From the NCBI RefSeq assembly GCF_036320655.1, contig NZ_CP143258.1:2518001-2582000 (forward strand): DNA of 64,000 nt, given 5' to 3'. Origin of the DNA: Porphyromonas pogonae. Lineage in GTDB: Bacteria > Bacteroidota > Bacteroidia > Bacteroidales > Porphyromonadaceae. The notes beneath the pieces are model-generated. The model was not told the origin of the DNA. It was given only the letters and a program-made list of their open reading frames with translations, and ran no database searches. Shown here one piece after another: positions 46,148 to 54,256 of the stretch. The position numbers and the translations under genes were made by a program. Each line of letters opens with the position of its first letter. Position 1 is the first letter of the stretch.

Positions 46148-46318
46148 TTAAATACACACTAATTTAATTCCGCCAACGGGTATTTCTAAGCCTTCCAATA
46201 CAGTAGACTTACCAATATCGTTTTTATCGACAAATGTTGTCAAGTCGTCAAATTCAATGCTAACTTCATCTTTATAGCATCTGATTTTTTTAAGTATATC
46301 GTCTTTAATTTCATAGTA
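46148..46318 (-). pseudogene. Remnant of an OLD/RecF-like ATPase N-terminus
   Basis: Directly after the HpaII-like nuclease stop codon, the same frame reads KKIRCYKDEVSIEFDDL, then TTFVDKNDIGKSTVLEGLEI, and stops at 46148. This is the N-terminal beta strand and Walker A region of an SMC/RecF/OLD-type ATPase, where the family has GKNDIGKST. The first glycine of the P-loop is replaced by Asp and no ATG exists in this frame. The gene is therefore a broken 5' fragment, cut off by the IS-rich junction to the left. It may have belonged to a defence cluster with the R-M genes. Confidence 0.65.
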
Positions 46319-47407
46319 TTACTTTAATCTAACTTGAAAATTGAGTTTGAATGACAGTGTACCATCGTCTTCTTTGATGGCTGAAGCATATTTATGACGA
46401 GTAATACTTGAACGCTCCAAATACGCATTAGAGAATAGGTAATCTTCAAAACGATTACGGTCATAGAAATGATAGCAAAGGATTTCTCCATCTTTCTTTA
46501 CGACCAAATATCCTCCGTTTGCATCAAACTTTCCGCTCCAAGCAGTAGCCGGCATCATTCCTAACGCTGCTGAAGTCAAAAGATGTTTGATTTTATAAGC
46601 ATAAAAAGGCGATGCCTGCCCTGTATCATACCCCAGAGGATTAATTTCTGTAATCTGTTCTGCCAATTCTTTCAATGTGGATATACCACTATTCAATTGT
46701 TCTAAAAGCAAATTGGCAATTATGGACGGCAGATCTCCATCAAGCATAACAAGATTATTGCGGAATATTTGATTGTCAACTTTATCAAATACCAATTTGC
46801 CACCTTTCTTTTTAATTGCATTGACCCTATCTATAACTTTATTTCGTTTAGGATTCAAAGAATTAACATAGGCAATATCTTCATCAGAAAGGGTGGCACC
46901 ATGAATCTTAAAATTAAAATTAGTGGCTTTACTAGCATTTAATAATGTCGAATCTCCTCCGAGCTGAGATTTTATACTGAACCCCATTTCGGATTTTATT
47001 TTGGTCCTACGGTCGTGCAAAATGATTCGTATATCTGTTTTATCAGCAGATTTTGCTTTCAAAGAATGACAATAAATGCTATTCATGAAAGCTTCGATTT
47101 GAGGAATGGCAAAAGCTCCATCGTTTTCATTGATGGCTTTCAACAAATTCTCCGCTTCCGTCAAGAATACAGATGCAGAAATACGCAGTAGTTCTTCCCC
47201 CTCTGGAGTTTGAATAACCACATCTTTATATCGCAGTTCATAGTTGAAATTACCCTCTTTTTCTTGGCGAAGAATCATGATAATTGGATAGAACAAATTC
47301 TGAATTTTGTTCAAGTTCTGGTCTCCGGCATAAACCTTACCCTCGCCTAATAATTTGAGCAGAGTGTATATTTCACTCCATTCTCCTTTATTTCCTGTCA
47401 GTGCCAT
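46319..47407 (-). CDS. HpaII-family type II restriction endonuclease
   Basis: The 362-residue protein starts MALTGNKGEWSEIYTLLKLL, the characteristic N-terminus of HpaII-like nucleases. It also has the family segments GFSIKSQLGG and TLLNASKATNF in the middle. HpaII cleaves CCGG, so a CCGG target is plausible but not proven. The start overlaps the 3' end of the methyltransferase gene by 20 bases, which ensures methylase-first translation. The partner enzyme is the Vsr-methyltransferase fusion upstream. Codon and base use are A/T-rich compared with the core genes, consistent with acquisition. Confidence 0.85.
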   Translation of the reverse strand: MALTGNKGEWSEIYTLLKLLGEGKVYAGDQNLNKIQNLFYPIIMILRQEKEGNFNYELRYKDVVIQTPEGEELLRISASVFLTEAENLLKAINENDGAFAIPQIEAFMNSIYCHSLKAKSADKTDIRIILHDRRTKIKSEMGFSIKSQLGGDSTLLNASKATNFNFKIHGATLSDEDIAYVNSLNPKRNKVIDRVNAIKKKGGKLVFDKVDNQIFRNNLVMLDGDLPSIIANLLLEQLNSGISTLKELAEQITEINPLGYDTGQASPFYAYKIKHLLTSAALGMMPATAWSGKFDANGGYLVVKKDGEILCYHFYDRNRFEDYLFSNAYLERSSITRHKYASAIKEDDGTLSFKLNFQVRLK

Positions 47408-49130
47408 ACTTCTTAAATTTTGAGAGATTGATTCTTTTAATTACTTCCTGTGCCGTTGCTTGAATAGCCGGGACTGCGACAGAATTTCCAAATTGCTTAT
47501 AAGCAGATGCGTCTGCTACCCCAATTATGAAATCATCCGGGAAACCTTGCAAACGTGCCCATTCTCGTGGGGTCATTCTGCGCAAACCATCTCGATTTAT
47601 TTCGCCTTTGATATTAGTAACAGGTGTGAAATCTTCAAGACGATCATCAATTACAAGATTGCGTTCTCGTCCCATACCTCCCACTACAATAGCGTTTGCA
47701 ACACCATTATCTGGTATTATTTCATATCCGAAACCATTACCTTTTGCAGCATGTCTTTCTTTATGAGCCACAAGGGTCTTTATATATTGGGTGGATAAAT
47801 AGTATTTTGCTGAAACAGTCCTTTCTTCTTTTATATCTGCGAATGTTTTGGTTGTATCAGTTGGAACCGGATATGCAAATTCATTGACATTTTGGTCTTT
47901 CCTAAATCCCACGATATATACTCTTTCACGGTGTTGCGGGACTCCAAAATTCATTGCATTTACAATTTGGGGTTCTGGAACATAATAATCCAAATCCTCC
48001 CTTAAAACTTTTAATATCGTTTGGATTGTTTTTCCTTTGTCATGAATAAGCAACCCTTTGACATTTTCTAAAAAGAATACCTTTGGACGCTTTCGACGTA
48101 TGATTTCCGCTACATCAAAAAACAATGTACCTCTGGTTTCCTCAAAGCCGAGCCGCTTTCCTGCCAATGAAAACGCCTGACAAGGAAATCCGGCACACAA
48201 CATATCAAAATCATCAGGGATAAATGATTTAGTGGCTTCTTTTGTAATATCGCCAAACGGCACTTCCCCATAATTTAATAAATATGTTTTTTGAGCCTGT
48301 GCGTCCCATTCGGAGGAAAACACACATTTTCCTCCAAGATTTTGCATTGCCATCCTAAATCCACCAATTCCTGCAAACAAATCTATAAAGGTAAATTTAG
48401 GATTGTCTATAGGTAAGAATGGAACAGAAAACAAATCCGAGAATAGAGAATACTGCACACAAACATCCGAAACACACTTTCCTTCAACCTGCTTGTTATG
48501 AATATTATATACATCCTCGATCAATCCCTCGGCTTTAGCTTCATACGGCTTTGCATATTTATATCCTTGGTTATGCAGATAATGAGAAACTATTGCCATT
48601 TGTTCATCAAACGCCATAACAGTTCCATCTTCATTCAAAGAATGAGGACCATACATTTGCATAACGACCTTATTACCGCCACACATTTTTGTAATGGCAA
48701 TTTTTTCGGAAGTCTTAGTATCTATATTCATATAATTCAAAATTCTATTTAAGCATTTATCTGGTGCTTTGGTTATGTCTGTCTCCCAGAATCGGAATAC
48801 TTTCCAACCCTGTCTCTGCAATTCCGCATTCACCTCTTTATCTCGCTCGATATTTCTTTGGATTTTAGAGTGCCAAAACTCACAGTTACTTTTATGGTCA
48901 TTCTTCCTCATCTTCCAGTTTCTTCCATGCCAAAACTCACCATCGCAAAATATCGCAATTTTATGACCTTTGATTACAAAATCCGGTTTGCCAAATACGG
49001 ATGTGTCATTTTTGCGATACCTTACTCCTGCATTCCAGAGCAATTTACCAAATAGAAGTTCCAGTTTGGTGCCTTTACCCTTATTTGCTGCCATATTCTT
49101 ATGGCGTTGTTCTTTTGTCAGGTGGTTCAT
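47388..49130 (-). CDS. Vsr endonuclease-DNA cytosine-5 methyltransferase fusion
   Basis: The 580-residue protein joins two usually separate enzymes. Residues 1-135 are a Vsr-type mismatch nuclease: GKPDFVIKGHKIAIF with catalytic Asp50, then GEFWHGRNW with His68. After a linker (about 136-243), residues 246-575 form a 5mC methyltransferase: motif I FIDLFAGIGGFR, motif IV AGFPCQAFSLAG with nucleophile Cys317, motif VI FLENVKGL, motif VIII QHRERVYIVG and motif X YKQFGNSVAVPA. Vsr repairs T:G mismatches made when 5-methylcytosine deaminates, so the fusion methylates a site and repairs its damage. It is the first gene of the R-M operon. Confidence 0.92.
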   Translation of the reverse strand: MNHLTKEQRHKNMAANKGKGTKLELLFGKLLWNAGVRYRKNDTSVFGKPDFVIKGHKIAIFCDGEFWHGRNWKMRKNDHKSNCEFWHSKIQRNIERDKEVNAELQRQGWKVFRFWETDITKAPDKCLNRILNYMNIDTKTSEKIAITKMCGGNKVVMQMYGPHSLNEDGTVMAFDEQMAIVSHYLHNQGYKYAKPYEAKAEGLIEDVYNIHNKQVEGKCVSDVCVQYSLFSDLFSVPFLPIDNPKFTFIDLFAGIGGFRMAMQNLGGKCVFSSEWDAQAQKTYLLNYGEVPFGDITKEATKSFIPDDFDMLCAGFPCQAFSLAGKRLGFEETRGTLFFDVAEIIRRKRPKVFFLENVKGLLIHDKGKTIQTILKVLREDLDYYVPEPQIVNAMNFGVPQHRERVYIVGFRKDQNVNEFAYPVPTDTTKTFADIKEERTVSAKYYLSTQYIKTLVAHKERHAAKGNGFGYEIIPDNGVANAIVVGGMGRERNLVIDDRLEDFTPVTNIKGEINRDGLRRMTPREWARLQGFPDDFIIGVADASAYKQFGNSVAVPAIQATAQEVIKRINLSKFKKYGTDRK

Positions 49131-49171
49131 TGGTTTTGTTTTTAGAAACAGTATATACCAAATCTAATTTG

Positions 49172-49179
49172 CAAAGGTA
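49172..49179 (-). promoter_or_regulatory. Candidate -7 box for the R-M operon
   Basis: This reads TACCTTTG (TAnnTTTG) on the minus strand, 42 bases before the ATG of the methyltransferase. No well-spaced TTG was found. Confidence 0.45.
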
Positions 49180-49302
49180 CTCATTTCAATTCAACAGATA
49201 TCTATAGTTGGCAGATTGGACTACCCAACCAAAACTGGGAAAAAAGTTAAGAAGCAGTTAATAATTTTTGTTTGTTATTCTTTAGTTTCTTGTAAAACTC
49301 AT

Positions 49303-49858
49303 CTATGGTCTATTTCCAAGAGCAGAACGCCTTCTTCTTTTATTATACCAACATTCAATATATCTAAACACCTCCGGTCTCATTTGTTGAGCAGGAATGA
49401 AGCTGCTTCTAATCATCTTATACTTGTTCAACAGAGAAGTAAAGTCGGTACAAGTGTACTGAACACCTCTGTCTGAGTGGAATAAGAGTTCATAGGTAGA
49501 TCTTCGATTGAGACATCTCTTTATAGCCATATTCAGAGCTGGTATCACCGTATCTACCGTCTTTAATATTGTACTTTGGCTATATCCTACTATTTTGCGA
49601 TCATACAGATCTATAACCGTATTTAGTATCCTTTAATTGCTTGCGTAGTTCTTTGCTCTCTCTCTGCTCTTCTGTTAAACGCTCAATACCTCAACCCGGA
49701 AAGCTATGATTGCCAAAGGCATCAAAATCTTTAATTTATTTACTCAGTTGGCTACTGGAGATACCCAACTCTCGTGCAACTGCATTAACGCATCCTCGCT
49801 CTTTGCTTAAGCAGACGGCTTGTCCCTTAAATGCCTTGTCATAATATTTTATTCCCAT
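49303..49858 (-). pseudogene. Decayed IS3-family element (orfA and orfB fragments)
   Basis: On the minus strand an orfA-like frame starts at ATG 49858 with MGIKYYDKAFKGQAVCLSKE and ARELGISSSQLSK, then has a stop at 49736 where the family has Trp. Farther on, 49548-49303 encodes LFHSDRGVQYTCTDFTSLLN and YIECWYNKRRRRSALG, which are rve integrase-core and C-terminal segments of orfB with an internal deletion. The catalytic core is incomplete, so this is a relic. Confidence 0.8.
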
Positions 49859-49905
49859 TGTGTAAAGTTAATTCTTTTGCTGCTCAACTTAGTATCCAGA
49901 TAAAG

Positions 49906-50085
49906 TTAGGTATTCCACAGTCGGCTCTCTCGTGTATTCCATAGCGTGGGTTTGCACGACAGTTTGCAACTGAATTGTGCCATTGTCCGCCCTACGGTAA
50001 CTCGTCCCATTATGGGCATTTTTCCCAATTTGTCGGGACTGCTTTTTTTCAGGTAGAGTAAAACCTTGAATTTTTGTGTCTTCAT
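49906..50085 (-). pseudogene. N-terminal fragment of a Bacteroidales tyrosine integrase
   Basis: A 59-residue frame from ATG 50085 reads MKTQKFKVLLYLKKSSPDKL, then MGRVTVGRTMAQFSCKLSC and LWNTRESRLW. This is the N-terminal arm-binding region of integrases from Bacteroidales conjugative or mobilizable elements. It stops at 49906, with no core-binding or catalytic domain. It borders the IS3 relic and suggests that the R-M island arrived on an integrative element. The frame is under 60 codons but the match to the family pattern is specific. Confidence 0.75.
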
Positions 50086-50616
50086 ACGACTTTTTTTTAA
50101 AATGTTATAAAATTACTTGTTTACAAATCGTTCTTTGCTTTGCAAAACACAGTGTATCAGCGAAAAGATCCTTTCCACACATCATTATTCCGCTTCAGGT
50201 TACCTTCGTTGTTTTTGGTAACTATCGGGGTAACGTTTTGGTAACGGAAAGTCTGCTTAATTTCGCTGTATTCAGTACTTTGACAATGTTTCAGGAGAAT
50301 GCGGAATACTCAACTACAACGGATTGAATGTTTATTTGCTTGGATGTGAAATATAGTGCTTTGGGAGGAATTATTCATGTGGGAAAACGGTATACATACA
50401 GCTTGCTTGATATTATGAGAGATCCAAATCATTCGTGAATGACACTTTGTTACATTTGACAGCCATTTGTGACAAATATGTAAATTATCATAATTACACA
50501 TAAAACGGGCATACAACATCATAATGACACCAAAAACAAACATATTTAATCCATAAGACATCTGAAATTCACACAAGAAGCATGCGTACATGCCATCCTG
50601 TACCCTCCCGTATTTT
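50086..50616. other. Gene-free stretch
   Basis: No supported gene. GGTAAC occurs three times within 50219-50246, upstream of the integrase fragment and possibly part of its old control region or attachment site. Confidence 0.4.
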
Positions 50617-50734
50617 TATAGCTACGTCATGATTTTTTCTTAGTTAAGCTTTGCTTTTTTCTTAACTACAAAAGTAGAGTGGCTTAGTTAGAAAAATAAT
50701 AAAACGCAGTTAGAAAAAAATTGCATTGTAGTTA
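50617..50734. repeat. 22-base-pitch array D (core CTTAGTTAG), interrupted by an IS
   Basis: Units start at 50617 (degenerate), 50639, 50661, 50683 and 50705, and a fifth begins at 50727. Cores read CTTAGTTAAG, CTTAACTAC, CTTAGTTAG and CGCAGTTAG. The fifth unit is cut inside its core by IS copy 2 (TGTAGTTA at 50727-50734) and resumes at 52165 (TAGTTAGGTTTTTATATC), reaching the terminator at 52201. Cores are the same as in array B. Confidence 0.85.
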
Positions 50735-52164
50735 GTCGTTCCTTAAAAAGCACATTTCAGCGAAAACCTCTCCCTTGGGAGTGTTTCGCTGATTTTGTTT
50801 ATTAGGTACAAAAGAAGTTTCATGGCTCTTTTGAAGTTATATGCCGCAGCAGCTAACATTACATTGATAGCATCCCCGAAGAGCCCTTTGTAAAAGTTAC
50901 GTCCCAAGCGATAATCTGACTTCAAATGTCCGATAGTTGGTTCTATTCCTGCACGCTTGCAGAAAAGTCGATGCTTCTTTTTACGTTGATAATAACTGTC
51001 TTTTGCTTTTGGAGTGTCAGGAATCAATATTTGCGTACCGTTTATTTCTTTTTTCCCACGGTAACCTCTATCTCCGGCCAGTTTCTTAATCCTTTCTCCC
51101 GTGAGTCTCTTCACCTGATCGAGGCTTTGCTCTATGGTATGTCCGTCGTACTCATTACGGAAAGAAGAGGCTCCCAAAATCACTCCCGTCATGGAGCGTA
51201 TAATCGAGACTTTGTTTCCAAACTCATATTTTTTGTGCTCCTTACCTTTACTGATGCATTGAACATCCGGTTCATGAAGAGAATAAATCTTTTGAGTGGA
51301 ATTACGCCGTTGCAAAAGAATCCTTTCAAAGAGGGAAATGAGTTTGTCGTACTCCCTGTTACTACCCAGGTTTCGTTTAAGTTCCCGAACCAAACGTCCC
51401 GTTATTGTTCGTAACCGTTTATCCGCTTTAAGAGCTTTCTTACGGTTCTTGGAATGGTTACGAAAACGTTGATCCCGATAAATTCTTTTCAATACGAAAG
51501 TATAGCTTTGACGAATGGGAAGTTTGAGAGCCCTTGAGATTTTGAGAACCTTGCCTACTATCTTCTTATGCAACTTGGCATCTGTAGGATAAGTCACATT
51601 CTTTTCCTGCACGGTGGAGTCTATAAAAGCGGTATCGTGGTGATCATTCTCAGTTTTGTCATCATTCACACGAATACTTTCTGCAAGAATAAGCTCTATC
51701 CCTTTTTCGCCGATACGTTTGCGGAAGTGAACCAGTTCCGAGGCATTGCAGGGAAAGGAGGGTGTAAACTCCTGCATGCCACAAAAATATTGAAAATAAG
51801 CGTTCTCACTCCATTGTTCTACAACAGATTCATCTGAAATATTGCGCAAATGCTTGAGAATTAAAAGACCACACATTAAACGAATAGGCTTGCCGGGACG
51901 ACCATTGTCTGGGCAATACAAGGAAGAAAAAGCCTCTTCGAACCTTTTCCAATCGATTTTATGGGAAAGTTTATACAGAGGATGTTGCTGGTTGAGCAAA
52001 TCGTCCAGCGAAGAGAACAGTGATCGAACTGTTTGAGTAGGGCGTATCATAAAAAAATCTGCAAGTTTCTACATCCAAAGATACAAAAACTTGCAGATTT
52101 ATCAAAGAACAGAAGAGTGTAATTTACTGTATATCAGAAAATAAATACGATTTTAAGGGGCGAC
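50735..52164 (-). mobile_element. IS1182-like element, copy 2
   Basis: The 1430-base element is the same length as copy 1 at 41178 but in the opposite orientation. Termini are GTCGTTCCTTAAAA and TTTTAAGGGGCGAC. Flanking TAGTTA repeats (50729-50734 and 52165-52170) mark the insertion; read with AGTCG ends, the duplication is AGTT. The insertion site is the core of a 22-base repeat unit. Confidence 0.9.
50743..52050 (-). CDS. IS1182-like transposase (copy 2)
   Basis: The 435-residue transposase is intact and nearly identical to copy 1. Differences are few, for example KISRALKLPIRQ against KIARALNLPIRQ, AGIEPTIGHLK against AIEPTIGHLK, and the final residues (ETLPRERFSL against ENLSIGSVSL). It carries the same acidic and YREK-like segments. 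The near-identity of the two copies points to recent movement. Confidence 0.9.
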   Translation of the reverse strand: MIRPTQTVRSLFSSLDDLLNQQHPLYKLSHKIDWKRFEEAFSSLYCPDNGRPGKPIRLMCGLLILKHLRNISDESVVEQWSENAYFQYFCGMQEFTPSFPCNASELVHFRKRIGEKGIELILAESIRVNDDKTENDHHDTAFIDSTVQEKNVTYPTDAKLHKKIVGKVLKISRALKLPIRQSYTFVLKRIYRDQRFRNHSKNRKKALKADKRLRTITGRLVRELKRNLGSNREYDKLISLFERILLQRRNSTQKIYSLHEPDVQCISKGKEHKKYEFGNKVSIIRSMTGVILGASSFRNEYDGHTIEQSLDQVKRLTGERIKKLAGDRGYRGKKEINGTQILIPDTPKAKDSYYQRKKKHRLFCKRAGIEPTIGHLKSDYRLGRNFYKGLFGDAINVMLAAAAYNFKRAMKLLLYLINKISETLPRERFSLKCAF

Positions 52165-52200
52165 TAGTTAGGTTTTTATATCTCCGATACACAGAAACGA

Positions 52201-52244
52201 AAAGACCCGCAAATGGGGCAGGTATATCCCATTTGCGGATCTTT
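52201..52244. terminator. Terminator of candidate RNA E2 (bidirectional)
   Basis: AAAGACCCGCAAATGGG (52201-52217) pairs with CCCATTTGCGGATCTTT (52228-52244) with one mismatch. The minus-strand side ends TCTTTTCG. It lies between candidate RNA E2 and the resumed array D. Confidence 0.8.
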
Positions 52245-52471
52245 CGAGCTACATCTTAGTATGATTAGCTCATGATTGACATTTTGACACTTCTATTAAT
52301 ACATCCGATTCTGACAATTTGAAACAGCATTAAAGTTATCGCTTGTATAATTCCCTTCCCAGCAATTCGCTATTACCAATGTGTACATAGAGCGGAGTAT
52401 GATTATTAGTAGCATATTGAGTCTTATTAATTGTATATTTGAGTAAAATTTAAATATAAAAGTGAATCCTA
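52201..52471 (-). ncRNA. Candidate non-coding RNA E2
   Basis: The transcript is predicted from the module promoter at 52478-52509 to the terminator at 52244-52201, about 270 bases. Its only ORF (66 codons) begins upstream of the promoter; an internal ATG could give a 39-residue peptide, which is not convincing. The motif ATACTCCGCTC lies 78 bases after the -7 box, parallel to ATACTACGAG in E1. A GAGCT ... AGCTC hairpin is near the 3' end. Confidence 0.45.
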
Positions 52472-52477
52472 CGATCA

Positions 52478-52509
52478 CAAAGATACAACAATGCACCCCC
52501 CTTTGTCAA
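52478..52509 (-). promoter_or_regulatory. Module promoter E2
   Basis: On the minus strand TTG (52507-52509), 21 bases, then TATCTTTG (52478-52485). The flanking sequence is TTGACAAAGGGG and TTGTATCTTTG, nearly identical to E1 and E3. Confidence 0.75.
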
Positions 52510-52654
52510 GAGCTATGATGAGATTTTAGCTTTATCAGAAAGCAATTACCTCCGGTAAATTATTATCGAAAAGCTATCATTCATATGATATTTATCTACT
52601 ATTATAAGAAGACTTATATCTATGAAAACAAAAGCATGTAATATTTCAAGTTTT

Positions 52655-52720
52655 AGAGTGTGTAGCAATAAATCCAGATACGATAAAAAGAGGTCAATTA
52701 ATCGTATCAGAACGAAATAC
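52655..52720. repeat. 22-base-pitch array E (two clear units)
   Basis: Units at 52677 (GATACGATAAAAAGAGG...) and 52699 (...ATCGTATCAGAACG...) carry GATACGAT cores in opposite orientations. A degenerate unit may precede at 52655. Cores match array C. The array lies between the E2 promoter and the stop codon of the retropepsin-like gene. Confidence 0.7.
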
Positions 52721-52727
52721 CGTATGT

Positions 52728-53963
52728 TTACAAAATGGCCTCTGAAACAAATTCAACAGGCATTTCTTTACCGTCACGGCGTATAACAAAAGTAAATTTG
52801 TCTCCGGGAGCAGCTCCGAAAATAACATTCATCAAATCCTCTTCTGATGTTACAGGTTTGCCTTGAAACGAAATTACTTCATCATCTTTTCGCAAAGCAC
52901 ATTTTGCTACAGCATCACCCGGCAAACTAATATCCTGTACATAAAACACTTGCACTCCATTGGCAGATGCTTTTTTAGCGATAACAGGCCCTCCTACCGG
53001 AAACCACATAGGCTCTGACATCCTCTTATTGGGAATGAGATAAAGCTTTTCCAAAGACATGTCAATAATAAAATTGAACCTCTTAATGAATCCAAAACCA
53101 ATAAGTCCGAGTGAACCTTCCTCTGCACCAACTCCCGTGGAACTTGAAGATATATCTAAAGTAAAACTTGGCATCTTGACCTTATTGATAACAGCACTTT
53201 GTGCTCTGACAACATAATTGTAGCCTTGATCATCAACGCCATAACTGGTACGCTGTAAATAAAATCCTGATTTGTTCAATACATCATTACGTTGGGCATA
53301 CAAGGCATTGACCATAAAACAAAAATCAGCTCCGCTATCAAAGTAAGCTTCTCCGGCAATCTTACTTCCATCTCGGAGAGTTATGTCAATAGGGATGCGA
53401 GGGAAGTAATCACCGGTATGCCTGATTGAAAGGCTTGAATTATTATACTTTGCCGGGACTTTTGACCCGAGCCTTCTTAAAGTAATGATATTTTGATCAT
53501 AGTCTACTTCCGTACTGTAATTCTTTATAATCTGCGCTCCAATAATACCGCTTATGGGTAGTCCTGACGGCGATACCGTATATGTTTGGAAATCCATTTG
53601 AGTCAAAGCAATATCCTTTAAAACAACAACTTCGTCAGTATTTTGAGATAATAAAGATAGTGTGTTGGAAGATGATGTTGCAAACTCTTGCTCTCCTCTT
53701 ACCCCTATCACTGTATTCTTCTTATCAAAGATCAATGCGGCTTTTTGAGAATAACCTTTACTTATGGTTGTGACCTCGGAACCTGTATCAAACATAAAAT
53801 AGACAGGATCCTTCTGAGAATTGACCTTTACACGGATCAAAGAAATACTTCCATCCATTATTAAAGGGATTTTGATCTCCTGTTGCTGAGAGGACAAGGG
53901 AGTTGCGATAGCAAATAATACAGCTGATAAGGCAGCTATATAAAACATGATATTCTTTCTCAT
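52728..53963 (-). CDS. Exported retropepsin-like aspartic protease with PDZ domain
   Basis: The 411-residue protein has a cleavable signal peptide (ALSAVLFAIATPLSSQ). Two aspartyl protease motifs follow, FDTGSEVTTI (about 58-67) and YFDSGADFCF (about 208-217), as in two-lobed retropepsin-like proteins. A C-terminal PDZ domain (about 325-411) starts VQDISLPGDAVAKCALRKDD. The second Asp motif is DSG, still compatible with catalysis. It probably acts in the periplasm; the substrate is unknown. It is monocistronic with a TATCTTTG box about 108 bases upstream. Confidence 0.85.
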   Translation of the reverse strand: MRKNIMFYIAALSAVLFAIATPLSSQQQEIKIPLIMDGSISLIRVKVNSQKDPVYFMFDTGSEVTTISKGYSQKAALIFDKKNTVIGVRGEQEFATSSSNTLSLLSQNTDEVVVLKDIALTQMDFQTYTVSPSGLPISGIIGAQIIKNYSTEVDYDQNIITLRRLGSKVPAKYNNSSLSIRHTGDYFPRIPIDITLRDGSKIAGEAYFDSGADFCFMVNALYAQRNDVLNKSGFYLQRTSYGVDDQGYNYVVRAQSAVINKVKMPSFTLDISSSSTGVGAEEGSLGLIGFGFIKRFNFIIDMSLEKLYLIPNKRMSEPMWFPVGGPVIAKKASANGVQVFYVQDISLPGDAVAKCALRKDDEVISFQGKPVTSEEDLMNVIFGAAPGDKFTFVIRRDGKEMPVEFVSEAIL

Positions 53964-54070
53964 TTTTTATTAAGCATTAAACGTGTTTAAGTTAAGAGAA
54001 GTACACTCCTGAAAATCGCTTTCGTGCTTATTATCAAGCTAATCACAAAGCTTCCACGAGATATAGGGAA

Positions 54071-54078
54071 CAAAGATA
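54071..54078 (-). promoter_or_regulatory. Candidate -7 box for the retropepsin-like gene
   Basis: This reads TATCTTTG on the minus strand, about 108 bases before the start codon. No well-spaced TTG was found. Confidence 0.4.
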
Positions 54079-54126
54079 TAATAGAAAAGGAAATAAAACC
54101 TTCTTTGACAATCATATAATTGAGCA

Positions 54127-54165
54127 TAAAAAGAGCCTTAACTGCTTATGAACAGATAAGGCTCT
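54127..54165 (-). terminator. Terminator of nifJ
   Basis: AGAGCCTTA (54132-54140) pairs with TAAGGCTCT (54157-54165), with a U run (TTTTTA) following on the minus strand. Confidence 0.8.
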
Positions 54166-54256
54166 CTATTGTAAGTATCAGAGATACCAAAATGATAACT
54201 ATTATTTAAAAGTCATAAAACATACCATTTGGTAGTGATAAAAAACACTATTAATC

